Below, piece by piece: positions 8,798-17,441 of a stretch of DNA of 38,793 nucleotides (its first letter is position 1; each line of letters opens with the position of its first letter). Under the pieces are notes generated by a model that did no database searches, was not told the origin of the DNA, and saw nothing but the letters and a program-made list of their open reading frames with translations. The stretch lies in assembly GCA_903862465.1 (NCBI GenBank), contig CAIOYH010000018.1:1-38793 (forward strand), in the 5' to 3' direction. The position numbers were made by a program, and so were the translations under genes. The DNA comes from an uncultured bacterium. GTDB lineage: Bacteria > Bacteroidota > Bacteroidia > Bacteroidales > CAIWKO01.

Positions 8798-9385
8798 CTA
8801 AGCTGTTAAAATCAATTCCTTTTCATCAATCAATTTTCTCATATTAATCAAAGCGTATCTCATTCTGCCCAAAGCCGTATTAATACTAACGTTTGTGGCT
8901 TCTGCAATATCCTTAAAGCTCATATCATAATAATGACGCATCACCAGAACTTCCTTTTGCTCTGCCGGCAAGTACTCAATCAGTGCTCGCACGTCGCTGT
9001 GAATTTGATCATGCACCATTTTATCTTCAATAGAATGTTCCAAGATTTTAATGGTATCAAAAACATCAAAATCATCGCTGTTTTCAACCAAAGGAATGCG
9101 TTTTGATTTCCTAAAGTGATCAATAATTAAATTGTGAGCAATACGCATCACCCATTGTAAAAACTTTCCTTCTTCTTTATAGGTACCCGACCTTAAAGTA
9201 TTTACAACTTTCACAAAAGTATCTTGAAAGATATCTTCTGCAAGATGATGATCTTTTACAACCATGAGGATGTAAGTAAAAACTCTTTTCTTGTGCCGAT
9301 TGATGAGAACCTCGAGACTAGAATGATTACCGGACAAATAACAATCAATCAATTCTTGATCGTTAGATAGCTGCTTAATAGGCAT
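8798..9385 (-). CDS. ECF-type RNA polymerase sigma-70 factor
   Basis: 195 aa with the two-domain ECF layout. Region 2 (about 8-95) includes HHLAEDIFQDTFVKV and GKFLQWVMRIAHNLIIDHFRK. Region 4 (about 130-185) includes LPAEQKEVLVMRHYYDMSF and the helix-turn-helix SFKDIAEATNVSINTALGRM. It would direct RNA polymerase to a subset of promoters. Unlike most genes here it has a strong Shine-Dalgarno sequence (GGAGGT, 9390-9395) and a leader of over 100 nt downstream of a good -7 box (9521-9529). It diverges from uvrA. There is no extracytoplasmic anti-sigma gene beside it; an uncharacterised 89-aa protein follows. Family is sure, regulon unknown. Confidence 0.9.
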   Translation of the reverse strand: MPIKQLSNDQELIDCYLSGNHSSLEVLINRHKKRVFTYILMVVKDHHLAEDIFQDTFVKVVNTLRSGTYKEEGKFLQWVMRIAHNLIIDHFRKSKRIPLVENSDDFDVFDTIKILEHSIEDKMVHDQIHSDVRALIEYLPAEQKEVLVMRHYYDMSFKDIAEATNVSINTALGRMRYALINMRKLIDEKELILTA

Positions 9386-9389
9386 GTTT

Positions 9390-9395
9390 ACCTCC
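9390..9395 (-). promoter_or_regulatory. Strong Shine-Dalgarno of the sigma gene
   Basis: Minus-strand GGAGGT, preceded by seven A, lies 4 nt before the ATG at 9385. It supports this start and is unusual in this window, where most starts have only A/T-rich leaders. Confidence 0.7.
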
Positions 9396-9520
9396 TTTTT
9401 TTAATTAGTACTGATTAAGGTAAATGTATTATCCGATAATTGTCCTCCAATGTTAGATTAAATCCTATAGATTTAACGTGATTAATAAATGTATTATTGT
9501 TACTGTTCCTAAAATAATTT

Positions 9521-9554
9521 GCAAAGATACATAATAATTCCACTCAAAACAAAA
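9521..9554 (-). promoter_or_regulatory. Promoter of the sigma gene
   Basis: Minus-strand TATCTTTGC (9521-9529) fits TAnnTTTGC, and a TTTTG (9550-9554) lies 20 nt further upstream as a -33 candidate. The resulting leader before the start at 9385 is about 130 nt. Confidence 0.6.
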
Positions 9555-9563
9555 CTTTTTTTA

Positions 9564-9571
9564 TAATTTTG
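9564..9571 (+). promoter_or_regulatory. Possible -7 box of uvrA
   Basis: TAATTTTG fits TAnnTTTG, 43 nt before the uvrA ATG. The divergent sigma promoter lies within 40 bp. No clear -33 element. Confidence 0.4.
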
Positions 9572-9614
9572 AAAAAAATATTTCTACTTACATTTTTAAA
9601 AGACCAACACACCA

Positions 9615-12440
9615 ATGAAATTACCTAATATTGAATCATTTAGTTCTAAAGATCACATTATAATAAAAAATGCGCGAGTTCATAATTTAAAAAATATAAA
9701 TCTTGCAATCCCTCGAAATAAGTTTGTCGTCATAACAGGATTGTCCGGTTCGGGAAAATCTTCTTTGGCATTCGACACTATTTATGCCGAAGGGCAGCGT
9801 CGTTATGTTGAAAGTTTGAGTTCGTATGCGCGCCAATTTTTGGGACGGATGCCAAAACCCGAAGTTGACTATATAAAAGGTATATGCCCTGCTATTGCCA
9901 TTGAGCAAAAAGTCAAGACGCATAACCCCCGCTCCACGGTGGGAACATCAACTGAAATATATGATTTTATCAAGTTGCTTTATGCACGTGTAGGAAAGAC
10001 GTATTCACCTGTTTCGGGCGAAATGGTGAGGAAGGATACCATTACAGATGTGGTCGAATATGTTTTAGGCATAGAAAACGGCAGTCAGGTGTTGATTGAA
10101 TGTCCGATGATAGTGGCTAAAGAACGTAAACTTGATGAGCATCTGCAGATATTGCAGCAGCAGGGGTTTCAAAGAATCACACTTGACGGCGCATTGATGA
10201 AGATTGAGGAGTTTCTGAATCTCAAGAAAAAGAAATCACAGAAGTTTATCATCAATATTGTAGTTGATAGGCTTATCATCTCTGATACAATAAATGAAAG
10301 TCGCGATAGAATTGCCGATTCGGTGCAGACGGCATTTTATGAAGGCGGCGGTGCATGTATCGTTACTACAGAATTGAATCAAGAGAAGAAAGAACGAACT
10401 TTTTCAGACAAATATGAATTGGATGGTATGACATTCGAAGAACAATCTGTGAATCTATTTACCTTTAATAATCCTTATGGGGCTTGCAAAAGCTGCGAGG
10501 GCTTTGGAAATGTGATTGGCATTGACGAAGATTTGGTGATTCCCAATAAAAATTTATCCATTTATCAAGAAGCGGTGGCATGTTGGAAAGGTGAAAAAAT
10601 GAGCGAATGGAAAGATTTGCTCATTAATAGTGCCTATAAATTCGATTTTCCCATACACAAACCCTATTTTGAACTCAACGAGGAGCAGAAGGAATTGCTG
10701 TGGAAGGGGAATTCCTATTTTAATGGTATCAATGATTTCTTTAAGCATGTGGAAGAACAAACGTATAAGATCCAATATCGGGTGATGCTTGCTCGCTATC
10801 GCGGCAAGACTATTTGTCCCGATTGTAAGGGTACTCGCTTGCGCAAGGATGCTACTTATGTGAAACTTGCCGAAAAATCTATTGTAGATATGGTTTTGAT
10901 GCCCGTAGGTGAACTTACGAAGTTTCTGAAGGGGATAGAGTTTAACGACTACGAGAAACAAATCACCAAAAGCATTTTACCCGAAATCATCAATCGCTTG
11001 CAATTTTTGATGGATGTGGGCTTGAGTTATCTTACGTTGAATCGTTCGAGCAATTCGTTGTCGGGCGGGGAATCGCAACGCATCAATTTGGCGACCGCTT
11101 TGGGAAGCAGCTTGGTGGGTTCTATGTATATTTTGGATGAACCAAGCATCGGTCTGCATCCTCGCGATACTGACAGGTTGATAAAAGTGTTGAAGCGTTT
11201 GCGGAATATAGGCAATTCGGTCATCGTGGTGGAGCACGATGAGGAAATTATCAAAGCCGCCGATCAGATTATTGACATCGGTCCCTATGCCGGCAGACAT
11301 GGCGGGGAGCTCATCTTTCAAGGGAATTTTAAGGAACTCATCGAAAACTCCGATTCGCTGACATCGAAATATCTAAACAAAATCACTGCTATACCCGTTC
11401 CCAAGTTGCGAAATCCATGGAAACTTTTCGTAGAAGTGTGTAGCGCACATGAGCATAATCTAAAAAATGTCAGTGTGAAATTCCCCTTGCAGGTGCTGAC
11501 GGTGGTAACAGGTGTGAGCGGTTCGGGCAAGACGACATTGGTGAAGAAAACTTTGTATGCTGCACTTAAAAAGATGTATGGAGGCTATTCGGAAAAGACC
11601 GGAAAATACACCACGCTCAACGGCAACATAGACCGCATCGCAAATGTGGAATATGTGGACCAAAACCCTATCGGCAGGTCTTCGCGCTCCAATCCTGTTA
11701 CGTATATCAAGGCTTATGACGAAATCCGCAACCTGTTTGCCGACCAACAATTGTCGAAGGTGCGCGGCTTCAAACCCGGCTATTTTTCCTTCAATATTCC
11801 CGGGGGCAGATGTGAGGAATGTCAGGGAGATGGCTTTGTGTTGATTGAAATGCAGTTTATGGCAGATATCCATTTGGTGTGCGACAGTTGTCAGGGAAAA
11901 CGTTTCAAAGACGAGGTGCTCGACATCACTTGGAACGGGAAAAATATCACGGATGTATTAGATATGACGATAGACGAAGCATTGGTATTTTTCAGTGGAT
12001 CAGGCAAAAAAAATGCTACGGAAGACCGCATAATGGAAAAGCTAAAGCCCTTGGCAGATGTGGGTTTGGGTTATGTAAAATTGGGGCAACCCTCAAGCAC
12101 CTTGAGCGGCGGGGAAGCGCAACGCTTGAAACTCGCTACCTTTCTGTCGAAAGGCAGCGTGGATAAGTCCACCCTCTTTATCTTTGATGAGCCTACCACC
12201 GGCTTGCATCTTCACGACATCCACAAGCTTTATGAAGCGTTTGTGGCACTGATTGAGAATGGGCATACCATTATTGTTATTGAACACAATATCGAGCTGA
12301 TTAAATGCGCCGATTGGGTGATAGATTTGGGACCGGAAGGCGGCGATGCAGGCGGTTATGTGGTGTTTGAAGGAACACCGGAAGATATGGCAAAATGTGA
12401 GGCGTCGTTTACGGGGAGGTATTTGAGGGAGAAACTTTAG
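9615..12440 (+). CDS. uvrA: Excinuclease ABC subunit A
   Basis: 941 aa, the usual UvrA length. UvrA is the damage-sensing ATPase of nucleotide excision repair and loads UvrB. The first ATP site is TGLSGSGKSS (41-50) with signature NSLSGGESQR (about 480) and Walker B/D-loop MYILDEPSIGLHPRD. The second is VTGVSGSGKTTL (about 632) with signature STLSGGEAQR (about 828) and LFIFDEPTTGLH. The C-terminal zinc module is GGRCEECQGDGF ... LVCDSCQGKRF (about 730-763). The insertion and UvrB-binding regions are intact. It is divergent from the sigma gene and probably monocistronic. A 9-nt repeat array starts at the base after its stop codon. Many Bacteroidetes carry a second uvrA elsewhere. Confidence 0.97.
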   Translation: MKLPNIESFSSKDHIIIKNARVHNLKNINLAIPRNKFVVITGLSGSGKSSLAFDTIYAEGQRRYVESLSSYARQFLGRMPKPEVDYIKGICPAIAIEQKVKTHNPRSTVGTSTEIYDFIKLLYARVGKTYSPVSGEMVRKDTITDVVEYVLGIENGSQVLIECPMIVAKERKLDEHLQILQQQGFQRITLDGALMKIEEFLNLKKKKSQKFIINIVVDRLIISDTINESRDRIADSVQTAFYEGGGACIVTTELNQEKKERTFSDKYELDGMTFEEQSVNLFTFNNPYGACKSCEGFGNVIGIDEDLVIPNKNLSIYQEAVACWKGEKMSEWKDLLINSAYKFDFPIHKPYFELNEEQKELLWKGNSYFNGINDFFKHVEEQTYKIQYRVMLARYRGKTICPDCKGTRLRKDATYVKLAEKSIVDMVLMPVGELTKFLKGIEFNDYEKQITKSILPEIINRLQFLMDVGLSYLTLNRSSNSLSGGESQRINLATALGSSLVGSMYILDEPSIGLHPRDTDRLIKVLKRLRNIGNSVIVVEHDEEIIKAADQIIDIGPYAGRHGGELIFQGNFKELIENSDSLTSKYLNKITAIPVPKLRNPWKLFVEVCSAHEHNLKNVSVKFPLQVLTVVTGVSGSGKTTLVKKTLYAALKKMYGGYSEKTGKYTTLNGNIDRIANVEYVDQNPIGRSSRSNPVTYIKAYDEIRNLFADQQLSKVRGFKPGYFSFNIPGGRCEECQGDGFVLIEMQFMADIHLVCDSCQGKRFKDEVLDITWNGKNITDVLDMTIDEALVFFSGSGKKNATEDRIMEKLKPLADVGLGYVKLGQPSSTLSGGEAQRLKLATFLSKGSVDKSTLFIFDEPTTGLHLHDIHKLYEAFVALIENGHTIIVIEHNIELIKCADWVIDLGPEGGDAGGYVVFEGTPEDMAKCEASFTGRYLREKL

Positions 12441-12503
12441 GAAGTATTGAAAGTGCCTAAAGTACGTGGAGTATTTAAAGTGCATGAAGCACTTCAAATG
12501 CCT
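12441..12503. repeat. Nine-nucleotide tandem array, 7 units (RAAGTRYNT)
   Basis: Seven consecutive 9-nt units (GAAGTATTG, AAAGTGCCT, AAAGTACGT, GGAGTATTT, AAAGTGCAT, GAAGCACTT, CAAATGCCT). The first base follows the uvrA TAG directly. The units are imperfect but keep register. Confidence 0.75.
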
Positions 12504-12566
12504 ATAATTTTTATTTATAGTGATAAAGCAAAGCTGCTAACTTAATAGGGTGAGTAATTAATAAGC

Positions 12567-12890
12567 CTACTTTTCAATAATATATAACTTCCCCTTTTCA
12601 AAACTATTTGCTTGTTCCAAGAAATTAGGAATATAATCTTTAATAGACTCTATTGTGCTGTTATTGCAGTTTAATACTACTATTGAGATATTATATTTGG
12701 ACGTGTTTTGCTGATAAGAAATGTTTTTGTCAATGGTCAACAGGATGTCAAAATTTTGCTGTTCGGCTTGTTTAATAAGCATACCATTTTTCAAGCCTTG
12801 CCAATCCATTTGGCCAATTGTAAATACTGTATGACCTAAAAGAAGCTCTTTCACCTTCTTTGTGACACATTCGTCAAGCAAAATTTTCAT
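12567..12890 (-). CDS. DUF5615 PIN-like protein (putative toxin)
   Basis: 107 aa opening with KILLDECV, the acidic start of PIN-like/Mut7-C folds, with a second acidic cluster in ILLTIDKNI (about residue 50-58). By family it is a predicted small ribonuclease and the toxin half of a DUF433-DUF5615 pair. It overlaps the DUF433 gene upstream by 17 bp (12874-12890), so translation is likely coupled. Whether this copy is active as a toxin is not known. Family assignment good. Confidence 0.8.
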   Translation of the reverse strand: MKILLDECVTKKVKELLLGHTVFTIGQMDWQGLKNGMLIKQAEQQNFDILLTIDKNISYQQNTSKYNISIVVLNCNNSTIESIKDYIPNFLEQANSFEKGKLYIIEK

Positions 12891-13107
12891 TCAGTATTTG
12901 GGTTGAGGTTAATAATAATTTATTGGTAAGTTCTAGTAATTGCAAAATCTGTTCTTTTTTAATCGTATCAAAGTCTTCAATAAATGAATCAATAGTTTTG
13001 CCGGCTTCCAAATAATCGAATAAGTTTCTGATGGGGACACGTGTGCCGCTAAAAACAGGTGTGCCTCCTAAAATTTCCGAGTCAATATTAATAATTTTCC
13101 CAATCAT
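12874..13107 (-). CDS. DUF433 protein (putative antitoxin)
   Basis: 77 aa with the family's core GTPVFSGTRVPIRNLFDYLEAG (in part, about 15-35) and a following IDSFIEDF helix, a helix-turn-helix-like fold usually paired with a PIN-like DUF5615 protein. It is the first gene of the pair, as in many antitoxin-toxin operons, with a -7 box at 13132-13140. It presumably neutralises the downstream protein and may repress the operon. Family good, activity inferred. Confidence 0.8.
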   Translation of the reverse strand: MIGKIINIDSEILGGTPVFSGTRVPIRNLFDYLEAGKTIDSFIEDFDTIKKEQILQLLELTNKLLLTSTQILNENFA

Positions 13108-13131
13108 TTTGTTTGTGTTTTTTTATTTAAT

Positions 13132-13140
13132 GCAAATATA
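13132..13140 (-). promoter_or_regulatory. -7 box of the DUF433/DUF5615 operon
   Basis: Minus-strand TATATTTGC fits TAnnTTTGC, 24 nt upstream of the DUF433 ATG. Confidence 0.5.
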
Positions 13141-13256
13141 GACAATTTCTCTGTAAATGATTCATTTTATAAGATAAAATTATTTATTACTATCAAATAA
13201 TAAAAGACCTATCCCCTATCCCCAACAAGCCTTTCTTATTGATTTGTATTTTTATA

Positions 13257-14459
13257 TTATTCCTTGATAAATCTTTTCACCATGACACCTTCATCGCACA
13301 CAAGCTTTAGCATATAGATGCCTTTGGCTAGGCTGCTAATGTCTATTTGAGTTTCGACGTTACTTAATGTGTGTTGCATCACGGTTTGTCCGTTGAGATT
13401 ATAGATGGTTGCCATGGCGGGTACTGATACCTTTGGCAAAACAACAAATAGTTTTTCATGGGCAGGCGATGGATACAGACTGAATTCAAAAGTATTATTT
13501 GCATGGTCAATGCCCCACCAACTTGGCGTATATTCCCAAAAGTCGTTGATATAATCGGTGCTTGCAGGTCCCACATAGCCGGTGCCGACATAACCTTTAT
13601 TGTTTAAGGAGAATGCTATGCCGTTGCTTCGAGCAGTGCCCGTCAAGTCGAGCAGTTGTGTCCAAGCGTTTGCATTGGGGTCGAACTGCCAAAGATCTTT
13701 CATGGTTCCGGTTGAATAGCCCGTGACAAAATATCCATAATCAAACATCGAAAAGCCAACTGCCATGTATCTTGCCCCCCCCGGACAACTTGCTTTTTGT
13801 GTCCAAACATCTAACAATGGTTTATATTCCCAAAAATCGGTCAAGGAGTTATTATTTAAATCTAAACCAAAACCAACATATCCTTTGCTTTTAATTGCAA
13901 AAGTATTTGCTCCTGCACGGGCAGCGAAGGGAGGATTATTTTTTTGAGTCCATGTATCTGCGCTTGGATTGTAAGCCCAGAGGTCACCATAATAATTAGA
14001 TGAAGAAGTGTTGCCTCCGCCAAAATATCCAATATTGTCAACGGTGAAACCGTAAGCATTTATCCGTCCGGGTCCGGGAAAGGGTGCCTTGGCTGTCCAA
14101 GTGTTTAAGGTTGGGTCATATTCATAAAAGTCGGTGTAGAACGTATAAGGAGGACCTATGGCACCTATGCCTACGTAGGCTTTGTTGCCGATACTGAATG
14201 CGGTAGCGCATCTGCGGGCAGCACCCGGAAAAGGAGCTTTGGTGGTCCATGTGTTGGTCAAGGGGTCATATTCCTCTAGGTCGGTGACATGGATGGTGGT
14301 GACTCCCAAGCAGACATATCCTTTGTCCAATACTGAAAAACATGTTGCGTTGGCTCTATCACTGTTGGGCACGTCGGCTTTTTGTGTCCAATAGCCTTGC
14401 GAATAGCTACTGATGGTAACTAAACAGGCAATAATCGAAATAAGTAAAAGCTTTTTCAT
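13257..14459 (-). CDS. Secreted kelch-repeat protein with T9SS sorting domain
   Basis: 400 aa. Signal peptide about 1-20 (KKLLLISIIACLVTIS...YSQ). The body is about six kelch blades of ~50 residues, each with a pattern such as GYVGxG ... DFWEYDPxxNTWTxKAxFPGxAR. This should fold as a beta-propeller. The C-terminal ~80 residues (from FEFSLYPSPAHEKL to GVMVKRFIKE) are a type A T9SS sorting domain, so the protein should cross the outer membrane and be released or anchored at the surface. No catalytic motif is evident, so a binding role is likely. A good -7 box is at 14501-14509. Fold and export are confident, ligand unknown. Confidence 0.85.
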   Translation of the reverse strand: MKKLLLISIIACLVTISSYSQGYWTQKADVPNSDRANATCFSVLDKGYVCLGVTTIHVTDLEEYDPLTNTWTTKAPFPGAARRCATAFSIGNKAYVGIGAIGPPYTFYTDFYEYDPTLNTWTAKAPFPGPGRINAYGFTVDNIGYFGGGNTSSSNYYGDLWAYNPSADTWTQKNNPPFAARAGANTFAIKSKGYVGFGLDLNNNSLTDFWEYKPLLDVWTQKASCPGGARYMAVGFSMFDYGYFVTGYSTGTMKDLWQFDPNANAWTQLLDLTGTARSNGIAFSLNNKGYVGTGYVGPASTDYINDFWEYTPSWWGIDHANNTFEFSLYPSPAHEKLFVVLPKVSVPAMATIYNLNGQTVMQHTLSNVETQIDISSLAKGIYMLKLVCDEGVMVKRFIKE

Positions 14460-14500
14460 CGTTTTGTTTATTTTGGTTTATAATTTAATTGATTTATTTA

Positions 14501-14509
14501 GCAAAGGTA
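14501..14509 (-). promoter_or_regulatory. -7 box of the kelch gene
   Basis: Minus-strand TACCTTTGC fits TAnnTTTGC, 41 nt before the ATG at 14459 and only 6 nt beyond the terminator of the upstream gene. Confidence 0.55.
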
Positions 14510-14515
14510 CGAAAA

Positions 14516-14547
14516 AAAAGCTTACCTCGCTGTGGAGATAAGCTTTT
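14516..14547 (-). terminator. Terminator after the 522-aa secreted protein
   Basis: AAAAGCTTA ... TAAGCTTTT with an inner CTC/GAG pair, A-rich on the left and T-rich on the right. It lies 22 nt past the stop at 14570. Confidence 0.75.
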
Positions 14548-14569
14548 TATTTTATGCAATAATAAATTA

Positions 14570-16138
14570 TTACGGCAAAGTCACTTTCCCGATATAATAT
14601 TCGGGGCGCGACAACATCTTTTGTGTGAAACCTAAGAGCATAATTTCTTTGCCATTAAAATAGGTTTCCGTTGGGTCATTAAAATATCGTACTTTGCCTA
14701 ACTTATCAAGTGGAACGAACGTAATATCGCCGCCTGAAGAAATTTCTGCTAAAGCCGGAACAAGCTTTCCATAAGCCCCCCTGACCATTTTAGTGCTTTT
14801 ATTTAGGATATTCGCAGGATTATCGGCATACACCACGCTGAGTTTGTCGCCATCCATTGCATAGGAGAAGCCTGCCATCTTCTGACCTGTTTCAGGAAAT
14901 TTAATCTCTTTTCTAATCATCTTAAGCCACTGAATTTTTCCGGTAAACGAAAACTTTATAAACGTAAAACATTTGGAATACCAATAGGAGCTTTTGCTTG
15001 ATGAGTAAGAAGTTGTAGTGGTAGTTGTGGTTTTATAGGTAAACATGGAGCCATACATGATGCCGTCGCTCGTCACGAAAATATCAAACGGGTTGATAGA
15101 ATTCGACCGTAAGTCGCTGTTATATTCAGTATATGCATTGTATATTTTATCTTCCATGTCGTAGGTAGAAGCGTTTGCAGTTTTGGTGCCCGTCAATGTT
15201 TGGTTTATAAAAAACAATGTTTTGTCGGCAGTGCGTTTTAAGGTAGGTCTGAAACCGCCAACCGAAATTATACCACTGATATAGATTTCGTCAAATTTCC
15301 CGAAATCATAAGCATAAGAAGCCTCATCATATTTAAAAGTATATTTATGAACGGTGGGTTTGCTTCCTTTCTCATTAAAAATAGCAAGATTGATTTGCGC
15401 TCTATCAGGTTTTGAAACATTTGAGCATATTGCAACAACCTTATTTTTCGGACTTATGTCGAATGACAACGAATTTATTTCACCTGAATTGGAAAAAACA
15501 TCTTCAAATTCAAAGGATTCTTCTGCAACTTTCTCTAGGTTTTTGTCAAAAGCATACATTTTTATGTCGTTGTTTTTATCCATCTTGTTTTTCGAGTTAT
15601 CCGCTTTTTTATAGCCCCAAATGGTATAATATTTCCCATCTTTTGTTTGCGATAAATTGCTGTAGTTTTTGATGCCCGAATAATTATTATTGATGATAGC
15701 GCTTGCCCAATTGCCTTCGATGATATCAAATTTATAACCGGCGTCCAAATCAACTTGTTTGATAAGTTTGCCCGAAAAATCATAAAACAGGATGTAATGA
15801 GCATTGCTGTTTGGCATGTTCCCCGCGGGTATGATGCATATTTGATCGAGCATGATTTTGGCTTCAAAATGTTCGGGAAGGTTGCCTTCAAGCGTGGTTT
15901 TGGATAGAAATTCGCCTTCGGGTGAAAAGTTATTGATGTAGGCTCCGTTGATTTTAAACATGGCTCCCATTTCGTAAAACCCCACATGCATGCCCCCTGT
16001 GTTGTCTTGATAAACGCCAAAAGTAACATAATCGGATTTTTCAGTGCCTGCTTTTTTCCAATTTACCGGAGTTTGGGCTACTGCCACAACACTGAGGCAG
16101 AAAGTAATCAATAGCAATGTGAATAGATTTTTTTTCAT
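14570..16138 (-). CDS. Secreted protein of unknown function
   Basis: 522 aa with a clear signal peptide (about 1-21, ending VVAVAQ). I recognise no domain. The mature part has many short hydrophobic/aromatic strands alternating with polar turns (for example NGAYINNFSPEGEF, GKYYTIWGYKK, GKIQWLKMIRKE), so a beta-propeller-like fold is possible. There is no lipobox and no T9SS C-terminal domain, so a periplasmic or outer-membrane-associated location is likely. A serine/threonine-rich stretch (YKTTTTTTTSYSSSKS, about residue 378) is notable. It is followed by a strong terminator and may share a transcript with the small secreted gene upstream (16181). Confidence 0.6.
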   Translation of the reverse strand: MKKNLFTLLLITFCLSVVAVAQTPVNWKKAGTEKSDYVTFGVYQDNTGGMHVGFYEMGAMFKINGAYINNFSPEGEFLSKTTLEGNLPEHFEAKIMLDQICIIPAGNMPNSNAHYILFYDFSGKLIKQVDLDAGYKFDIIEGNWASAIINNNYSGIKNYSNLSQTKDGKYYTIWGYKKADNSKNKMDKNNDIKMYAFDKNLEKVAEESFEFEDVFSNSGEINSLSFDISPKNKVVAICSNVSKPDRAQINLAIFNEKGSKPTVHKYTFKYDEASYAYDFGKFDEIYISGIISVGGFRPTLKRTADKTLFFINQTLTGTKTANASTYDMEDKIYNAYTEYNSDLRSNSINPFDIFVTSDGIMYGSMFTYKTTTTTTTSYSSSKSSYWYSKCFTFIKFSFTGKIQWLKMIRKEIKFPETGQKMAGFSYAMDGDKLSVVYADNPANILNKSTKMVRGAYGKLVPALAEISSGGDITFVPLDKLGKVRYFNDPTETYFNGKEIMLLGFTQKMLSRPEYYIGKVTLP

Positions 16139-16180
16139 GATGATTTTGTTTAAATGATTAATAGTGTGATAATGGTTTGT

Positions 16181-16501
16181 TTAATTAAAGTAAAAGTACA
16201 TAATATAGCCTTTGCCGTCTTTGCTTACGTGAAAATCTAAAAGTCGGTCGAAATTTATATAATAAAGACTTTTGAATGCCGTGATGGTGGAATTGAGGAC
16301 AAGAAATCCCTTGGTGAAATGAAAATCGTTCGTAATCCCTACTATTGTGGTGCCAACAATCACCTCGATGACAGTGATGTTATAAGCTGTCATCAACGAA
16401 TCTATGATAACTTTGGAAGTTTCATATTTTGATTTCTCGGTCTGACTAAAGGCTCCTAACGCAAAAGTCATTAGGAAAATGAGAGCTATTATTTTTTTCA
16501 T
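16181..16501 (-). CDS. Small secreted protein of unknown function
   Basis: 106 aa if started at the ATG at 16501, which gives a clean signal peptide (MKKIIALIFLMTFALGAFSQ). The in-frame ATG at 16570 would add 23 charged residues ahead of it and is less likely. The mature part is about 86 residues with repeated hydrophobic strands (ITVIEVIVGTTIVGI, FLVLNSTITAF) and no cysteine. No family recognised. It lies 42 nt upstream of the 522-aa secreted gene on the same strand and may be cotranscribed with it. Confidence 0.6.
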   Translation of the reverse strand: MKKIIALIFLMTFALGAFSQTEKSKYETSKVIIDSLMTAYNITVIEVIVGTTIVGITNDFHFTKGFLVLNSTITAFKSLYYINFDRLLDFHVSKDGKGYIMYFYFN

Positions 16502-16576
16502 ATTATATTTTTTTAATTGATCTCTATAAAAAGCAAGAGCCTCACCTTTCCCGGCGAAGCCCTCTCTCAAAAATTC

Positions 16577-17338
16577 TTACAACAAAGGCGTTGAAGTAGG
16601 TCCCGTCCACGGTCCGTTGCGTTCGGGATGTTTGGTGTTAATCCAACGATGGAAAAAATGAACCGTGTCTTTTGGACTCGCTCCTTCCACTTTATGGATA
16701 AAAGATGCCGATGAATAATTGTCTTTTGTGGTACATTCCGAAGCCGATGAAATAGATTTCTGAACCACTTTGCCGGGGATGTCGTGTCCTTCCTCATCTT
16801 TTTCGAGTTCCACCAAATCAACCCGCGAAGCCACCTGAACGCCATCAGCACCTTCGGGCAATCCTGCACGTTTGGCATCCTGAGATGTGTAACATTTTGT
16901 TTGAACTTGACAATCGCCCAAGGGAGTGATTTGTGCGATACATTGTACTATAATTTGTCCGCTAGGTGTGGAATGAGAACCGGGGATTGCAATGTTCAAC
17001 ACCAGACGGTCGGTGTCGTTAATGAAAGGACTACCACTGATACGAACTATAATCGGGCGCATCCAATCGCCAAATTCGCGCAACCACTCGTTAGCTTTGA
17101 CTGTGGTTTCTTTGTTTTGTTTTAAAGGATTAAATTGTGCATCCAAAACTCCCGGCAAGAGTGGGTTGCCGCTAAAGGCTTTGGTTTTGAAACCCGTTAA
17201 TTTGGTGAGTTCATCGGGCGTCATGCCCAATATTTCGCCGCGGGTGGTGGTGCCATCTTCGGCGTTGAGATGCAGGTCAGCATTTTTTACAAAAGTACCA
17301 GCTTCTTCTTTGTCATCTGAGATTCTTCCGTTTGTCAT
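16577..17338 (-). CDS. Hypothetical protein with a C-terminal strand pattern shared with the gene at 37993
   Basis: 253 aa without a signal peptide. Residues 1-70 are polar; the middle resembles a helical N-domain (ANEWLREFGDWMRPI). The C-terminus ends HFFHRWINTKHPERNGPWTG (in part), like the last strands of a fibronectin-III-like module, and the 205-aa protein at 37993 ends similarly (AFFHKGIYTKKRVDWQGPIF). Four cysteines lie in the second half. It lies 66 nt upstream of the small secreted gene. A 10-unit 21-bp repeat array lies about 100 bp upstream of its start. I do not recognise the family. Confidence 0.55.
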   Translation of the reverse strand: MTNGRISDDKEEAGTFVKNADLHLNAEDGTTTRGEILGMTPDELTKLTGFKTKAFSGNPLLPGVLDAQFNPLKQNKETTVKANEWLREFGDWMRPIIVRISGSPFINDTDRLVLNIAIPGSHSTPSGQIIVQCIAQITPLGDCQVQTKCYTSQDAKRAGLPEGADGVQVASRVDLVELEKDEEGHDIPGKVVQKSISSASECTTKDNYSSASFIHKVEGASPKDTVHFFHRWINTKHPERNGPWTGPTSTPLL

Positions 17339-17441
17339 ACTACTTGTTTTTTTAAATTATTAATTCTGTTTTTTACTATTTATATTTTATATGATTGATA
17401 TTTAATACGTAACATGATATCTCGAGCCTAAAATAGCCTCC

